A DNA stretch of 64,000 nucleotides from Orbilia blumenaviensis. Lineage: Eukaryota > Ascomycota > Orbiliomycetes > Orbiliales > Orbiliaceae. Positions within the stretch are counted from its first letter, which is position 1; each line of letters begins with the position of its first letter. The stretch spans positions 1,550,001-1,614,000 of the forward strand of contig JAVHNS010000009.1 of assembly GCA_036872755.1 (NCBI GenBank), in the 5' to 3' direction. The notes beneath the pieces were generated by a model. It had not been told where the DNA came from and did no database searches. It saw nothing but the letters and a program-made list of their open reading frames with translations. Of this stretch, positions 35,355-44,280 are shown one piece after another. The position numbers and the translations under genes are program-made.

Positions 35355-35865
35355 TATATAGTACCGTACGGGGTTTTGGCTGGTTTCTCAAGACGGTTTA
35401 TAGAAAAAAGGGAACTTAAAACAGTATCAATAACGACTTGAAAGACAACAAGACGGCTTGCTTTCTTTTTAAAATGTTTTATTATTCGGAAGCAGTCCCA
35501 GAAAAGTACCCAAAACCCCTATGGTATATACCTATATAGTATATTTTTTGTTCTTAGCTTAGTATCAGCCTGTACGGCGAAGCACAGCGGAGTTGTCCCA
35601 GTTTTAAAATTCTTCACAATCTTACAAGTAGCCTAGTCTCGTAGTTTACGACGCTTCGTTAGCAAGGTGCCTGGCCATAATTACCGTAGTTAGGGGTTCG
35701 GGTATTTTTCTAGGACTGCTTCCGGATATTAAAACATTTTAAAAAGGAAGAAAGCCGCCTAGTCCTCTTTCGAACGGTTATTTATGTTGTTTCAATTTCC
35801 TTTTTTTCTATAAATCGTCTTGAGAAACCAGCCGAAACCCCATACGGTAGGTTACCGATTTTAAA
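35355..35865. mobile_element. Pair of miniature elements in inverted orientation
   Basis: A unit of about 170 bp (35360-35530) opens GTACCGTACGGGGTTTTGG and closes CCAAAACCCCTATGGTATA, so its ends are imperfect inverted repeats. A second unit (about 35695-35860) is the same sequence on the other strand: its reverse complement reads CCGTATGGGGTTTCGGCTGG, then TTTATAGAAAAAAAGG and CGGAAGCAGTCCTAGAAAA. Together they form a large imperfect palindrome with about 165 bp between. No coding capacity. It is a MITE-like non-autonomous element, either two insertions or one composite. Target-site duplications could not be fixed. Confidence 0.75.
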
Positions 35866-36511
35866 GTATAATTCTCCATCTATCGGTTACGGGGGATGCA
35901 CCAAACTCATTGTGGCATATACGCCCGGATCCTCTGATCAACGGCTTGATCATCTCGATGTTGCCAAGAAGATGGAAGTGTCTGTTGGGGAAGATATGAG
36001 TGAGTATGAGAGAGTTACGGAGAGAATTATGAACACATTAGAAAATATGGAATAAATAGAATTCCATCATGTAAAGTAGCTTCCTCGAGGAGAGAGGACT
36101 TTGAAAGAATCATCGAACTTCCAAAACTTCTTCCGCATAGTAAATGTTAAATTTGTAGTTTTCCAGCCTCGGTTACTGTTAGAGATCATCCGCTTATCCT
36201 CTGATCTACATCTGTATATATTATATATTATCAGTTGAAAGCCAACTTAAGGTGTAATACCTAAATACCCAAGGTTTACAAATGCTGGAAGTACCTGAAA
36301 ACCTCCAACATCCTCAAAAATCACTCCTCCCACTTTCTTCTACTATATCGTCTCCAGATCCGAGACAATCGGGTACTCTCCAGCTCTTCTTCCCTGCTTT
36401 TGAATGTGTTCTCACTTCCTAGGATCCTGTTCCTGTTCCTGTTCCTCGCGTTTTTGCTTCACAACTGCGTTCCTCTGCTTTTTCTTGCCTGCCTCATAAG
36501 TAAGTATATAC

Positions 36512-36570
36512 TGATTTAATATTCGGAAGCAGTCTCAGAAAAGTACCCAAACCCCTACGGGATATACTGA
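36512..36570 (+). mobile_element. Truncated copy of the miniature element
   Basis: Only the 3' third of the unit is present: ATTCGGAAGCAGTCTCAG, AAAAGTACCCAAACCCC and TACGGGATATAC. It lies about 130 bp upstream of the protease start codon. A GTAAGTATATAC donor-like site at 36500 and a CGACAG acceptor-like site near 36591 would place the fragment inside a 5' leader intron; this is not proven. Confidence 0.65.
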
Positions 36571-36698
36571 ACATCTTGCTCCTGTCGACAGTGTTCTCAA
36601 TCCCGTCTCAATCTCACAACCTCAAAAAGAAGGCGTTCGCCAATGCTAGCCTCGCCATTCTAGAGTCAGGAATCCAATCTCCTACTTGCTCTAGCGAA

Positions 36699-38413
36699 AT
36701 GCCCGTCTCCCTGGCTCGAGACACCTCCAAGGTGGCCCGTCTCATCAGCAATTATCCCAACGCATACCACGACTTCTACCCCAGCCGCGCTCCCTGTGTC
36801 TTCAAATCTGGCCCTGGATGGCTAGTCAACGAGGGGTCTTATAGAATCTTGCGTGAGGCTCGCCAGATTTCCAGCACCAAATATCCACTTGGGTCTACTT
36901 GGCTGTCTATCGGCCAAAGCATCTACCAACGCCTCGACGAAATGGGCATCAAGTGGACATCCATCAACCCCCTCGCTTACGCCAACCAGGGGGAAGCTAA
37001 GCCCTTCTGCTCCTTCCTACTATATATCACTGTGACCCCCGATTCCCTCCTCTACAGCGACGCTGTTGTGGCTGCCGACGCTATCCAGCAGATTCTCACC
37101 GATGCCGGTCTCTCCACCGCCGAGGTTGCCTTTGTTGAGTCAGTACTCACTTATTCCGTCGCTGGTCCCAAACTTCTTCCGTTCGATCCCTTGCGCCATC
37201 CAGTCCCCGAGCTGCGAAAGCCCTTTACCCCCGCACTCGGACTCTCTATCGCGCCTCTCGGCTGCCCACAGTTCGAAGGCACAGCCTCGCTCTACTACCG
37301 CCTTAGTAAAGAAGACAAGCGTATCGCCATCTTGACTTGCGCCCATGTCGCGCGTCCCACCCCTGTGTATGGTAACACAGGTATGACATATAAAACAAAA
37401 AGTCAACGTCGTGAGGGGGTCGTCGCCCTCGGTAACGCTAGTTATAATAATGCTATCGAGGCAATGACAAAAAAGATCACAACTCTCACCACCTCCATTG
37501 AGATCTGGAACAATGTACTTGCTAGGTTGGGAGAGTTCATTAATGGAGAGGACATCACGATCACAGAAAATCGCGATGAAACCTTGCAGTTAATAGCGAA
37601 TACAACTCGGAAAATCAAGCATATCAAGATGCTCCAGGAAGAGGTTACCAAGGACCGTACCCCGCTTGAACAGCGTGTCATTGGCTTCGTGCTCCACTCA
37701 GAGATCATCAAAGTCTCCGCCGAGCCTCATGGCTTCACCCAAGATTGGGCGCTCGTCCAATTGTATGACGACAAGATTGACTGGTCTACATTCCAAGGAA
37801 ATAAAGTATATGTCGGTATGTGTATTTTGCATATCTTGGTTCCCATCTTTTCTTCTTTCTCTCGTCTCCTTGTCATCACTTTTAGCTAACTATCGCGTTT
37901 ACTTCCTTTGCAGGCGATAAACTCTCCGGAGCTGAGTTTGGAGAAGTTATGTTTCCTCAGCTTGTAGATCGAGCAGGCTACAGCTACCCTCCGGATGGTC
38001 TTCTTCAGGCCTATGGCGTTGTTGGGGATGCCGAAATCCGGAACCCCCAGCACCTCGACGTCGATGGCGACAAGTGCCTGCTGGTCGTTAAGAATGGTTT
38101 GGCCACTGGGACTACCATCGGTCGTGCTAACGGCCTTGAGTCCTTCACACGCACCTACAGCAATTGCGGCACCATCCAAACATCTATAGAGATCGCTGTC
38201 TTGCCCTACGACAGGGCACATGGAAGCTTCTCCGCTTGTGGTGACTCCGGCTCTATCGTCCTCGCTAGGGACGGCCGTATCGTTGGACTTATCACTGGTG
38301 GCATGGGCATAACTAATGAAACTGATATTACATATCTCACACCATACTGGTGGCTTGATGAGCAGATCAAGTTAAAATTCCCAGGCTGTTTTCTTTACGA
38401 AGCAGTCGAGTAG
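36699..38413 (+). CDS. Trypsin-fold serine protease-like protein, intracellular
   Basis: Two exons (36699-37815 and 37914-38413, intron 98 nt with GCTAAC branch) join to 538 residues. Start is the first ATG in frame; the frame is open upstream but from a TTG. The catalytic triad of a chymotrypsin-like fold is visible: His216 in LTCAHVARP, Asp349 in TQDWALVQL, Ser484 in CGDSGSIVL. Between His and Asp lie about 130 residues, much longer than in a digestive trypsin, including a helical, coiled-coil-like insert rich in Glu, Lys and Thr. The N-terminal 150 residues form a separate domain of unknown kind. There is no signal peptide, which fits a cytosolic protease and not a secreted one. Relatives occur in fungi without known substrates. 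Confidence 0.83.
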
Positions 38414-39535
38414 GGGTGTCGCGGACCCCGAGGTTACACCAAGGATACTGTATACATAGAGAGAAACTATGTAAATTTGGGCTCCTACAGAATTCAAGTT
38501 CAATGCCAAAGTTCTTACTATAATCCTAAAGCCAATAGACAATATAATCTTGACTTACAACTACATCTTTCAACAGTGTAAAATAGCTCTTACAAAATCT
38601 ACCCACAAACCCAATACCCTCATATACAATCTCAATAAAAACACCATCATCGAAGAACATTATGTTCAAGACTCTACACATATCATACTAATAAATTGTA
38701 TTAGATTTGGCATCCTTATTATTGGTACCAACATAGGTTTGCCAGATATAGCTGTTCCAAAGGGTAAAACGCGAGGAGAATCACTATACATAAAATGCCG
38801 TAGTTCCGAACGTACGTAGTATTTTGCGGAATGGCTGTTGAAGATCGCTCGTGCAGGTCAGTTCATCTACCTAGTGATGATAATGATATCAGCTTTGCGT
38901 TAGCTAATACGAAGAGGCGGATTAAATATAGTATCCATGAACGGCCGTTGACTCTAGAACCGACAAGCAGGGTGAGTATCAGCAGAATATAATGAATGTT
39001 GAAGGCTGAGAAGGCGCGAGACCTTCAGGGCGGCGTCCATAGCTAGTTTTTTATGCTGGCTAATGTTCATGAATGGCTGAGTTGGTAAGGGGATGGACGC
39101 CTGTTCCACATGAGAGAGAGGGGGGGAGGGAGGAAAGGGGGAGGGGGAGGGGGGAGGGGGGAGGGAGAAAACGGAAGATTTTGTGAGAATGATTGGGGCA
39201 GAGAATGATGGCCTGTTAACTTGGCAAGGCTCCTGGCCCTGTTCAGACTTGATATGTATGTGTATGGATTGATGGCTGACTGTTCTGGATGGATTCTTAG
39301 TGGGGTTCCCGGGTCGCGTCAAAATAATGCCAACACCTACTGTTATCGGTAGTCCAGACAAAGGTGGGAGTCATGCAATGCTTTGTGTGGATGAAGATAT
39401 GAATATCCCGACTTGATGATCGTATATAAATACCATCAAGATGATCTATCCACTGAGTATAGATATGTAAACGCTAAGTATTTTTAAGATGCAATGTTCC
39501 CTTTGGTTCTCATGGAGAGTCATGATAGATAGATG
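38414..39535. other. Spacer with a G-rich tract
   Basis: 3' flank of the protease gene running into the U2 copy A 3' region. Apart from the purine tract at 39111-39170 no gene or repeat was recognised. Confidence 0.45.
39111..39170 (+). repeat. G-rich purine tract, possible G-quadruplex
   Basis: About 60 bp of almost only G and A on the plus strand, with at least six runs of four or more G separated by one to five bases. Such spacing satisfies the usual G-quadruplex pattern several times over. It lies about 400 bp past the 3' end of U2 copy A. Confidence 0.75.
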
Positions 39536-39584
39536 ACCTTTTCAACGAAAGCTTCAATAGCATAAAGCTAGCCATTGAAAAGGT
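39536..39584 (-). promoter_or_regulatory. Conserved 3'-flanking hairpin of U2 copy A
   Basis: A perfect 10-bp outer stem (ACCTTTTCAA/TTGAAAAGGT) encloses an inner 7-bp stem AGCTTTA/TGAAGCT with one G-U pair and a short loop. It begins directly after the U2 3' end. Same layout as after copies B and C. Probable RNase III-type or other 3'-end processing signal. Confidence 0.68.
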
Positions 39585-39845
39585 TCGCATCATCCAGAGA
39601 CAGTGCAATACCGGAGACACGGTGGAGAGAACATTGGCAAGCCAAGAGGATCTCATCCGAACTATAAAAATAATATTAATATTTGATATCGTCACGTGGA
39701 CGATATTTCAGATATTAAACTGAAAAGAACAGATACTACACTTGATCTAAGCCTGTACGATTCAAAGACAGTGTTAGCATTCGATCCCATTGAGAACGAT
39801 TTGTGTTGTGATCAGATTGTGACTTACCAAAAGGCGAAGAGAGCT
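39584..39845 (-). ncRNA. U2 spliceosomal snRNA, copy A, with a 75-nt intron
   Basis: Minus strand reads CTCTTCGCCTTTTG, an insertion, then GCTTAGATCAAGTGTAGTAT and CTGTTCTTTTCAG. Removing 39827-39753 gives GCCTTTTGGCTTAGATC, the conserved U2 5' end. The intron has the fungal consensus throughout: GTAAGT, GCTAAC, TACAG. Downstream are stem IIb (ATATCGTC/GACGATAT), an Sm-type site ATTTTTA, and stem-loop IV with CCGG, TATTGCACTG and CTGG, the U2B'' binding loop. Spliced length about 187 nt. U2 is essential for recognising intron branch points, so this copy, if expressed, must itself be spliced to gain an intact stem-loop I. Confidence 0.93.
39753..39827 (-). other. Spliceosomal-type intron inside U2 copy A
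   Basis: 75 nt, donor GTAAGTCACA, perfect branch site GCTAACA about 21 nt before the acceptor TCGTACAG. It interrupts stem-loop I between the two G residues of GCCTTTTGGC, about 16 nt before the GTAGTA branch-recognition sequence. Confidence 0.9.
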
Positions 39846-39892
39846 GGAGAAGAAAGAAGGAAAAGAAATGAAAAGATTGTGGGGAAGTTGGT

Positions 39893-39927
39893 CCTTTTAT
39901 ACCTGGGCTCTCGGCAATGAGGGAAAC
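39893..39927 (-). promoter_or_regulatory. U2 copy A core promoter: TATA element and shared upstream box
   Basis: Minus strand has GTATAAAAGG about 50 nt before the U2 5' end and AAGTTTCCCTC about 20 nt further up, as in copy B. TGTCC lies just upstream of the box in copies A and B. A TGACGTCA palindrome near 40056 recalls the one upstream of copy B. Confidence 0.65.
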
Positions 39928-41799
39928 TTTACGGGGGACATTGCACATCATCCCAACGTAGTATAGGATGTTCGCTCGGCTCTTTTGGTGAAGCTGGAGG
40001 GTTATCACAACACACACGTCAAAGGAGTCACAGGAAGCACATGAGTATTCTAACGTGACGTCACCCGGAACCGCAGACAACTACGCTAACTGAATTAAAG
40101 GACTCAAATATTAATAGCATTGACCTATTTCTCTGATCCTACACTGGCCTAGGCACCGACGAGACGAGTCTAGGCACTTGATAGTGATTAAGTGGACGGA
40201 CGTGGTATCGTTGTATCGTGTTGTCTAGTTCCAATGAGACTACCTAGATAGACGGGGTTTATATGACTAACACACCTAACCCCATATCAACTCTACTACG
40301 AGAATATATCAACCCACCCCCATTTCCAGCATGGTATGTATACGGGTACGTATAGCCGTTGTACATACAGGCTCTATTCACAGTGAAGTCTTTATCTGAC
40401 CATCGCATGGGCTTTGGCACGTTTTTCAGAGCCGTCCCTGCTCCTCAAAGGCACCTTAATTCAAACCGCCCCGTCTATAACTAGTACAGGCTTTCAAGAG
40501 ATGAACTGTTTATTTTACAAGCAGTTCCCCTCCGTTAATGCGGTACGCGTCTTATGTGGGTGTATGTTGGCCCTTTGGATCCAACCTATGGATAGAAGGT
40601 ATATGGAGAACATTTCCGGTTGATTCGAATACAGACAAATTAGTGCGCCATGCAATCTTAGCTAGGGCCTTTGGCGAGGTTTTGGTCAAGCTTTCCCATC
40701 CCTGCCGATCTGTCAATCTATATCAACAGTCATTATACCTTCCAAGCTTCAAGAAGCAACACAGTTGTCCTGAATTGCCTTTAGTCAAAATGCAACGTTA
40801 GAATCGCGTTGCAAGCCAACTCCACTGCCGTGACACCAACCAGTAGCACTGCGCAGCATCCATGCTCTTTAACAGTGTCATAGCTCTGAGCGGTTGGGAA
40901 TATCCGAATCCGGATTCATGGAATCACAAAGCCATTTCACTGGTACATGCTCACGGCCAAGATATCTCTAGCTGGCAGCGCTCAGCCAATCAATAGATCG
41001 ATCAATATAGGAAGTCCAGGCCTGCCGATATGGGGTCTCACCACATAACAATTTACAGAAAAATTTCCTCCGTGATTGGACATAATTATACGGTTGAGTG
41101 GGTGGCCCTACTGGAGTGTTGAATGCGACTGCTTCTAATGTGCTCGTATCCCCACGATCGTACAGTCGTACGCCAGACTCGCGAGCTGCAGACCACGCCC
41201 ACAACAAGACCTGAAAAGACATGCGGCTATCGCCAAGATTACTGGTCGCGTTACAGGATACCATCTTCACAATTCAGATCATTCCTTACTCTAGATTTTT
41301 AAAGTTAAATGATACTAGTCTCGCGAAAAATGTCTGAAGTCACTCCTTGACATTGTGTGCCCTCTGGTGAATTCGAAGACTACCATGCGTACGAATAGAA
41401 TCGCAGTCTACCTATGTTTCGATTGTTATCATGAATTCGGGGTTCCGACGCGCTCGGCGTGCAAGAGCCGTCACTTCAATCTTTTCGCGCATCCGTCGCA
41501 AGCAAATGAAATCCTGTTGTAGTACACGTGCGTGGGTGGCGAAGTATTTCATCCTGCCTACGCGTTGAAACATAACCACGCGCGACCGAGCGAACATCGT
41601 TTGTGTAGCTTGCTTACAGGAATAAACTGCTTCAAATCTAATGTAATAATTTTAAATATTCATCGCTTACGGCGCTTTGTTAGGTGAAAGTTAATGGAAA
41701 TATATCTATTCATGATAAAAATTAAAATATTCTTAAGTAAAGCCTGATCTTATCGTACATGTAACGCGTAAAAACCGATACCCATACCCAAACAAATAT
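39928..41799. other. Non-coding stretch with weak coding-like frames
   Basis: Open frames at 40538-40801 (plus) and 41270-40968 (minus) are the least random but show no motif I can name. No convincing gene. Confidence 0.4.
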
Positions 41800-42588
41800 T
41801 TAACCTTCAATCCCGCCCATTGGCTCCTTCCCGTGTGCAAGTGCCCTCTTTCTCCGAGAAAGAAAGACGAGTACTGCCGCTGCGATCAACGCAATGGCAC
41901 CGACAGATACGCCAACCGCAATTCCGATCGTTGTGCCCTTGCTTAGCCCCCCACCTCCATTTCCGCCTTGGGATGCTGCTTCTGTCGGACTAGGAGAAGC
42001 CTTTTGCTCAGCGGTAGCACCCCCAGCTGAGACGCTCGAAGATCCAGTTGTGCCCCCCTGTGTCGGCTCGCTAGCTGGACCAGAGGTGGTTCCAGGCGCA
42101 CTGGTCTCGGAGGGCGTTGCGTCTGGGGATTCTGGTGTTGTGCTAGCAGCGATAGTGACGGGTACGGGTACCGGTTTTGTGGGATTCCCGTTTGCAGTAG
42201 CGCAATAGTCGTTATATAATGAAAGAGCAGATACCAAATCGTTTGGATCGGCGTCTTCTCCGCTGCCGCAGTAGTAGGGAATACAGGTGTTAAAGTAGGA
42301 GGTGGCACTTGAAGCGTATTTCGTATTGCAGTAGCAGCCATTAATTGGCGCGTATCCACATCCCAACTCTCCACCGACGTCGTCCCAATCGTGGTAGTAC
42401 GGTCCTCGGGGGTAGGGGCCGTTGTAATAGAGGCAGTGTTTAACGCAGCTGCGCTGGAGGGTATACTCTACGCCTTTAGAGATAGAAACGCCAGAAGTCT
42501 GTGGAAGTGTCGGCGGGACAGTAACCGAGGGCGCATCCTGGCCGGCGGCCAAACGGGCAATAAGAAGGAGAACGATTCCTCGATACAT
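41800..42588 (-). CDS. Cysteine-rich, stalked single-pass surface protein
   Basis: Single exon, 262 residues. N-terminal signal peptide (MYRGIVLLLIARLAAGQ). The outer domain, about residues 45-130, has nine or so cysteines within Tyr/Gly-rich sequence: SCVKHC, LGCGY, NGCYCN, NTCIPYYC, DYCAT. A long Ser/Thr/Pro/Gly stalk follows, likely O-glycosylated, then a membrane segment (TTIGIAVGVSVGAIALIAAA) and the basic stop SRRKR with a short tail. Build resembles the CFEM and WSC-type stalked surface proteins, as does the unrelated gene at 15.1 kb, but the cysteine pattern fits neither well. It may sense or shield the cell wall; function unknown. Confidence 0.82.
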   Translation of the reverse strand: MYRGIVLLLIARLAAGQDAPSVTVPPTLPQTSGVSISKGVEYTLQRSCVKHCLYYNGPYPRGPYYHDWDDVGGELGCGYAPINGCYCNTKYASSATSYFNTCIPYYCGSGEDADPNDLVSALSLYNDYCATANGNPTKPVPVPVTIAASTTPESPDATPSETSAPGTTSGPASEPTQGGTTGSSSVSAGGATAEQKASPSPTEAASQGGNGGGGLSKGTTIGIAVGVSVGAIALIAAAVLVFLSRRKRALAHGKEPMGGIEG

Positions 42589-44280
42589 TTTATCTTGATC
42601 TCGAAGCCTTTGAATTACTAATAGAATGCTGAGTCAAACAAATCTTCTTGACCGAAGGAACCCACAGATATTTATGTTTTCGCCTACTTCCTTCAGCCGC
42701 AGTCTAATCGTACTAACACTAGCCCTTTTTATCGGCTATCCCTTTCAAAGCCCAGGGAAAAAACAAAGCCCTTTAGCATCGCACCCACGATGGAGGGATC
42801 ATAAGCTTCGCTCGCCAAGATAATCCTTTGTTTTCAAGGCTGGGCTAGAAGCGTAGCGCCAAGCGAAGCCAAGTCAAGGTATCCCAAAAACATTGGTTGG
42901 CTTTCGCGAGATACTAGCTTGGCAGCAGGGATATCATTGTGTCACAGGTCTGAGTGACACCAGCCCCGACGCCATGTCGTTGGTTCGTGGTGGCAAATTG
43001 ACAATGCAAGATTCACTCAATTTGCAAGCTAAAGATAAGACAATCTTCCATTGGACATATGGCGTCTAGCGGGATTGTACAAGGCAGATCATGAGCACGG
43101 TGATAGCAGTCGTGCTAGTTACACAAACGACGGTAGTACCGATATGTAATATACATATATTATACATTCTATGAAATTGAATATAATCATGTGAAGATAT
43201 GAAGGATCACGTCAGCCTTGGTTTGAGAAGCGGTCTCTGGGCTATAGCTAGTTCAACCTCGGTCTTTCAATGTGTCATGGATCGTAACTATGTATCAGTG
43301 TTCACACCTTCAAGCTGGCTAGTTATCAGATACGTATACCGGACGCGCTATCGATGCAGTGTGCACGCAGTTACGCCTCGGGATATTGTGTACATTTTAG
43401 CATCTAGATAACGTAACTGCTAGTTATCCAACGCAATGGCGAGAACATAGTTAGTCGGCTGGCGCCATGGCTGGCCGGCCTTGGCATGCAATGTAGATGC
43501 ATACTTAGTAAGAATCTGAATTTCTGGACACCTGGATTATAATTTGATTATCTTAGCAGGGCCCCAACATCATACCTTCATTGGTAACTGGTAAATAGCT
43601 TTATAAAAAGACTTGGGTGTTCCTAGGTAGTGTGTATTCACGGTCCCTATACATACAAACCGGCTGGCTACGGCTTTTAAACTTACTCGTGAACAAAAAT
43701 ATCCGAATCCCGACGATAGCTAATTAGTCATGGTTAAATTTATGTAGCTTAAATGTTGATTTGACAAACTTATCCCACTGCAAGATAAACTGGAGCATAT
43801 ATACGATGGATAAAGAAGATATACCAAATACTGAAATTGACCATTAAGACAGTCAGTGTATCCGAATAGTTGAATTTGCAGATCATAGATACCCAAGCGA
43901 TTAGGAGTATATAGTGGACCGGTTCTAACGTTAACGGTAGGATTTATATTTGTTGGTTTAATCTTTAAATTGCATAGGCATTGTGGGCTTGCCAAATTTG
44001 TAAATTGCTATGAAATGTTGCTGTAATGATTTGGGCCTTGCATTCCCGGCAGACAATTATAATTATTCACAATCCCCGCAAAATCAATATCCACGAGACC
44101 TTTTTAAAAACTCAACCGCTGAAACAACAATATTTATGGGGGACCAGTGAACCACACCAGTTTGCTCCACTCACTCATACGGTCGCCTGCAGGAATATGG
44201 GTACCTTCTAAGTTATGGATACCTGGCTGAGCAGCATTGGTCTCCCATATCGGCTTGTCACTGCCTTTTAGTTGATCGTT
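42589..44280. other. Non-coding stretch, no gene recognised
   Basis: Upstream of the surface protein and downstream of the large secreted protein. Only short frames without motifs. Confidence 0.45.

Noticed and set aside
36576..36698. Upstream extension of the protease frame from a TTG
   Set aside because: No ATG in it and it begins at the end of a mobile-element fragment; the ATG at 36699 is the supported start.
40538..40801. Plus-strand frame considered as a zinc-cluster regulator fragment
   Set aside because: Only a vague helical resemblance (KLVRHAILA); no zinc-cluster motif and no neighbouring exon.
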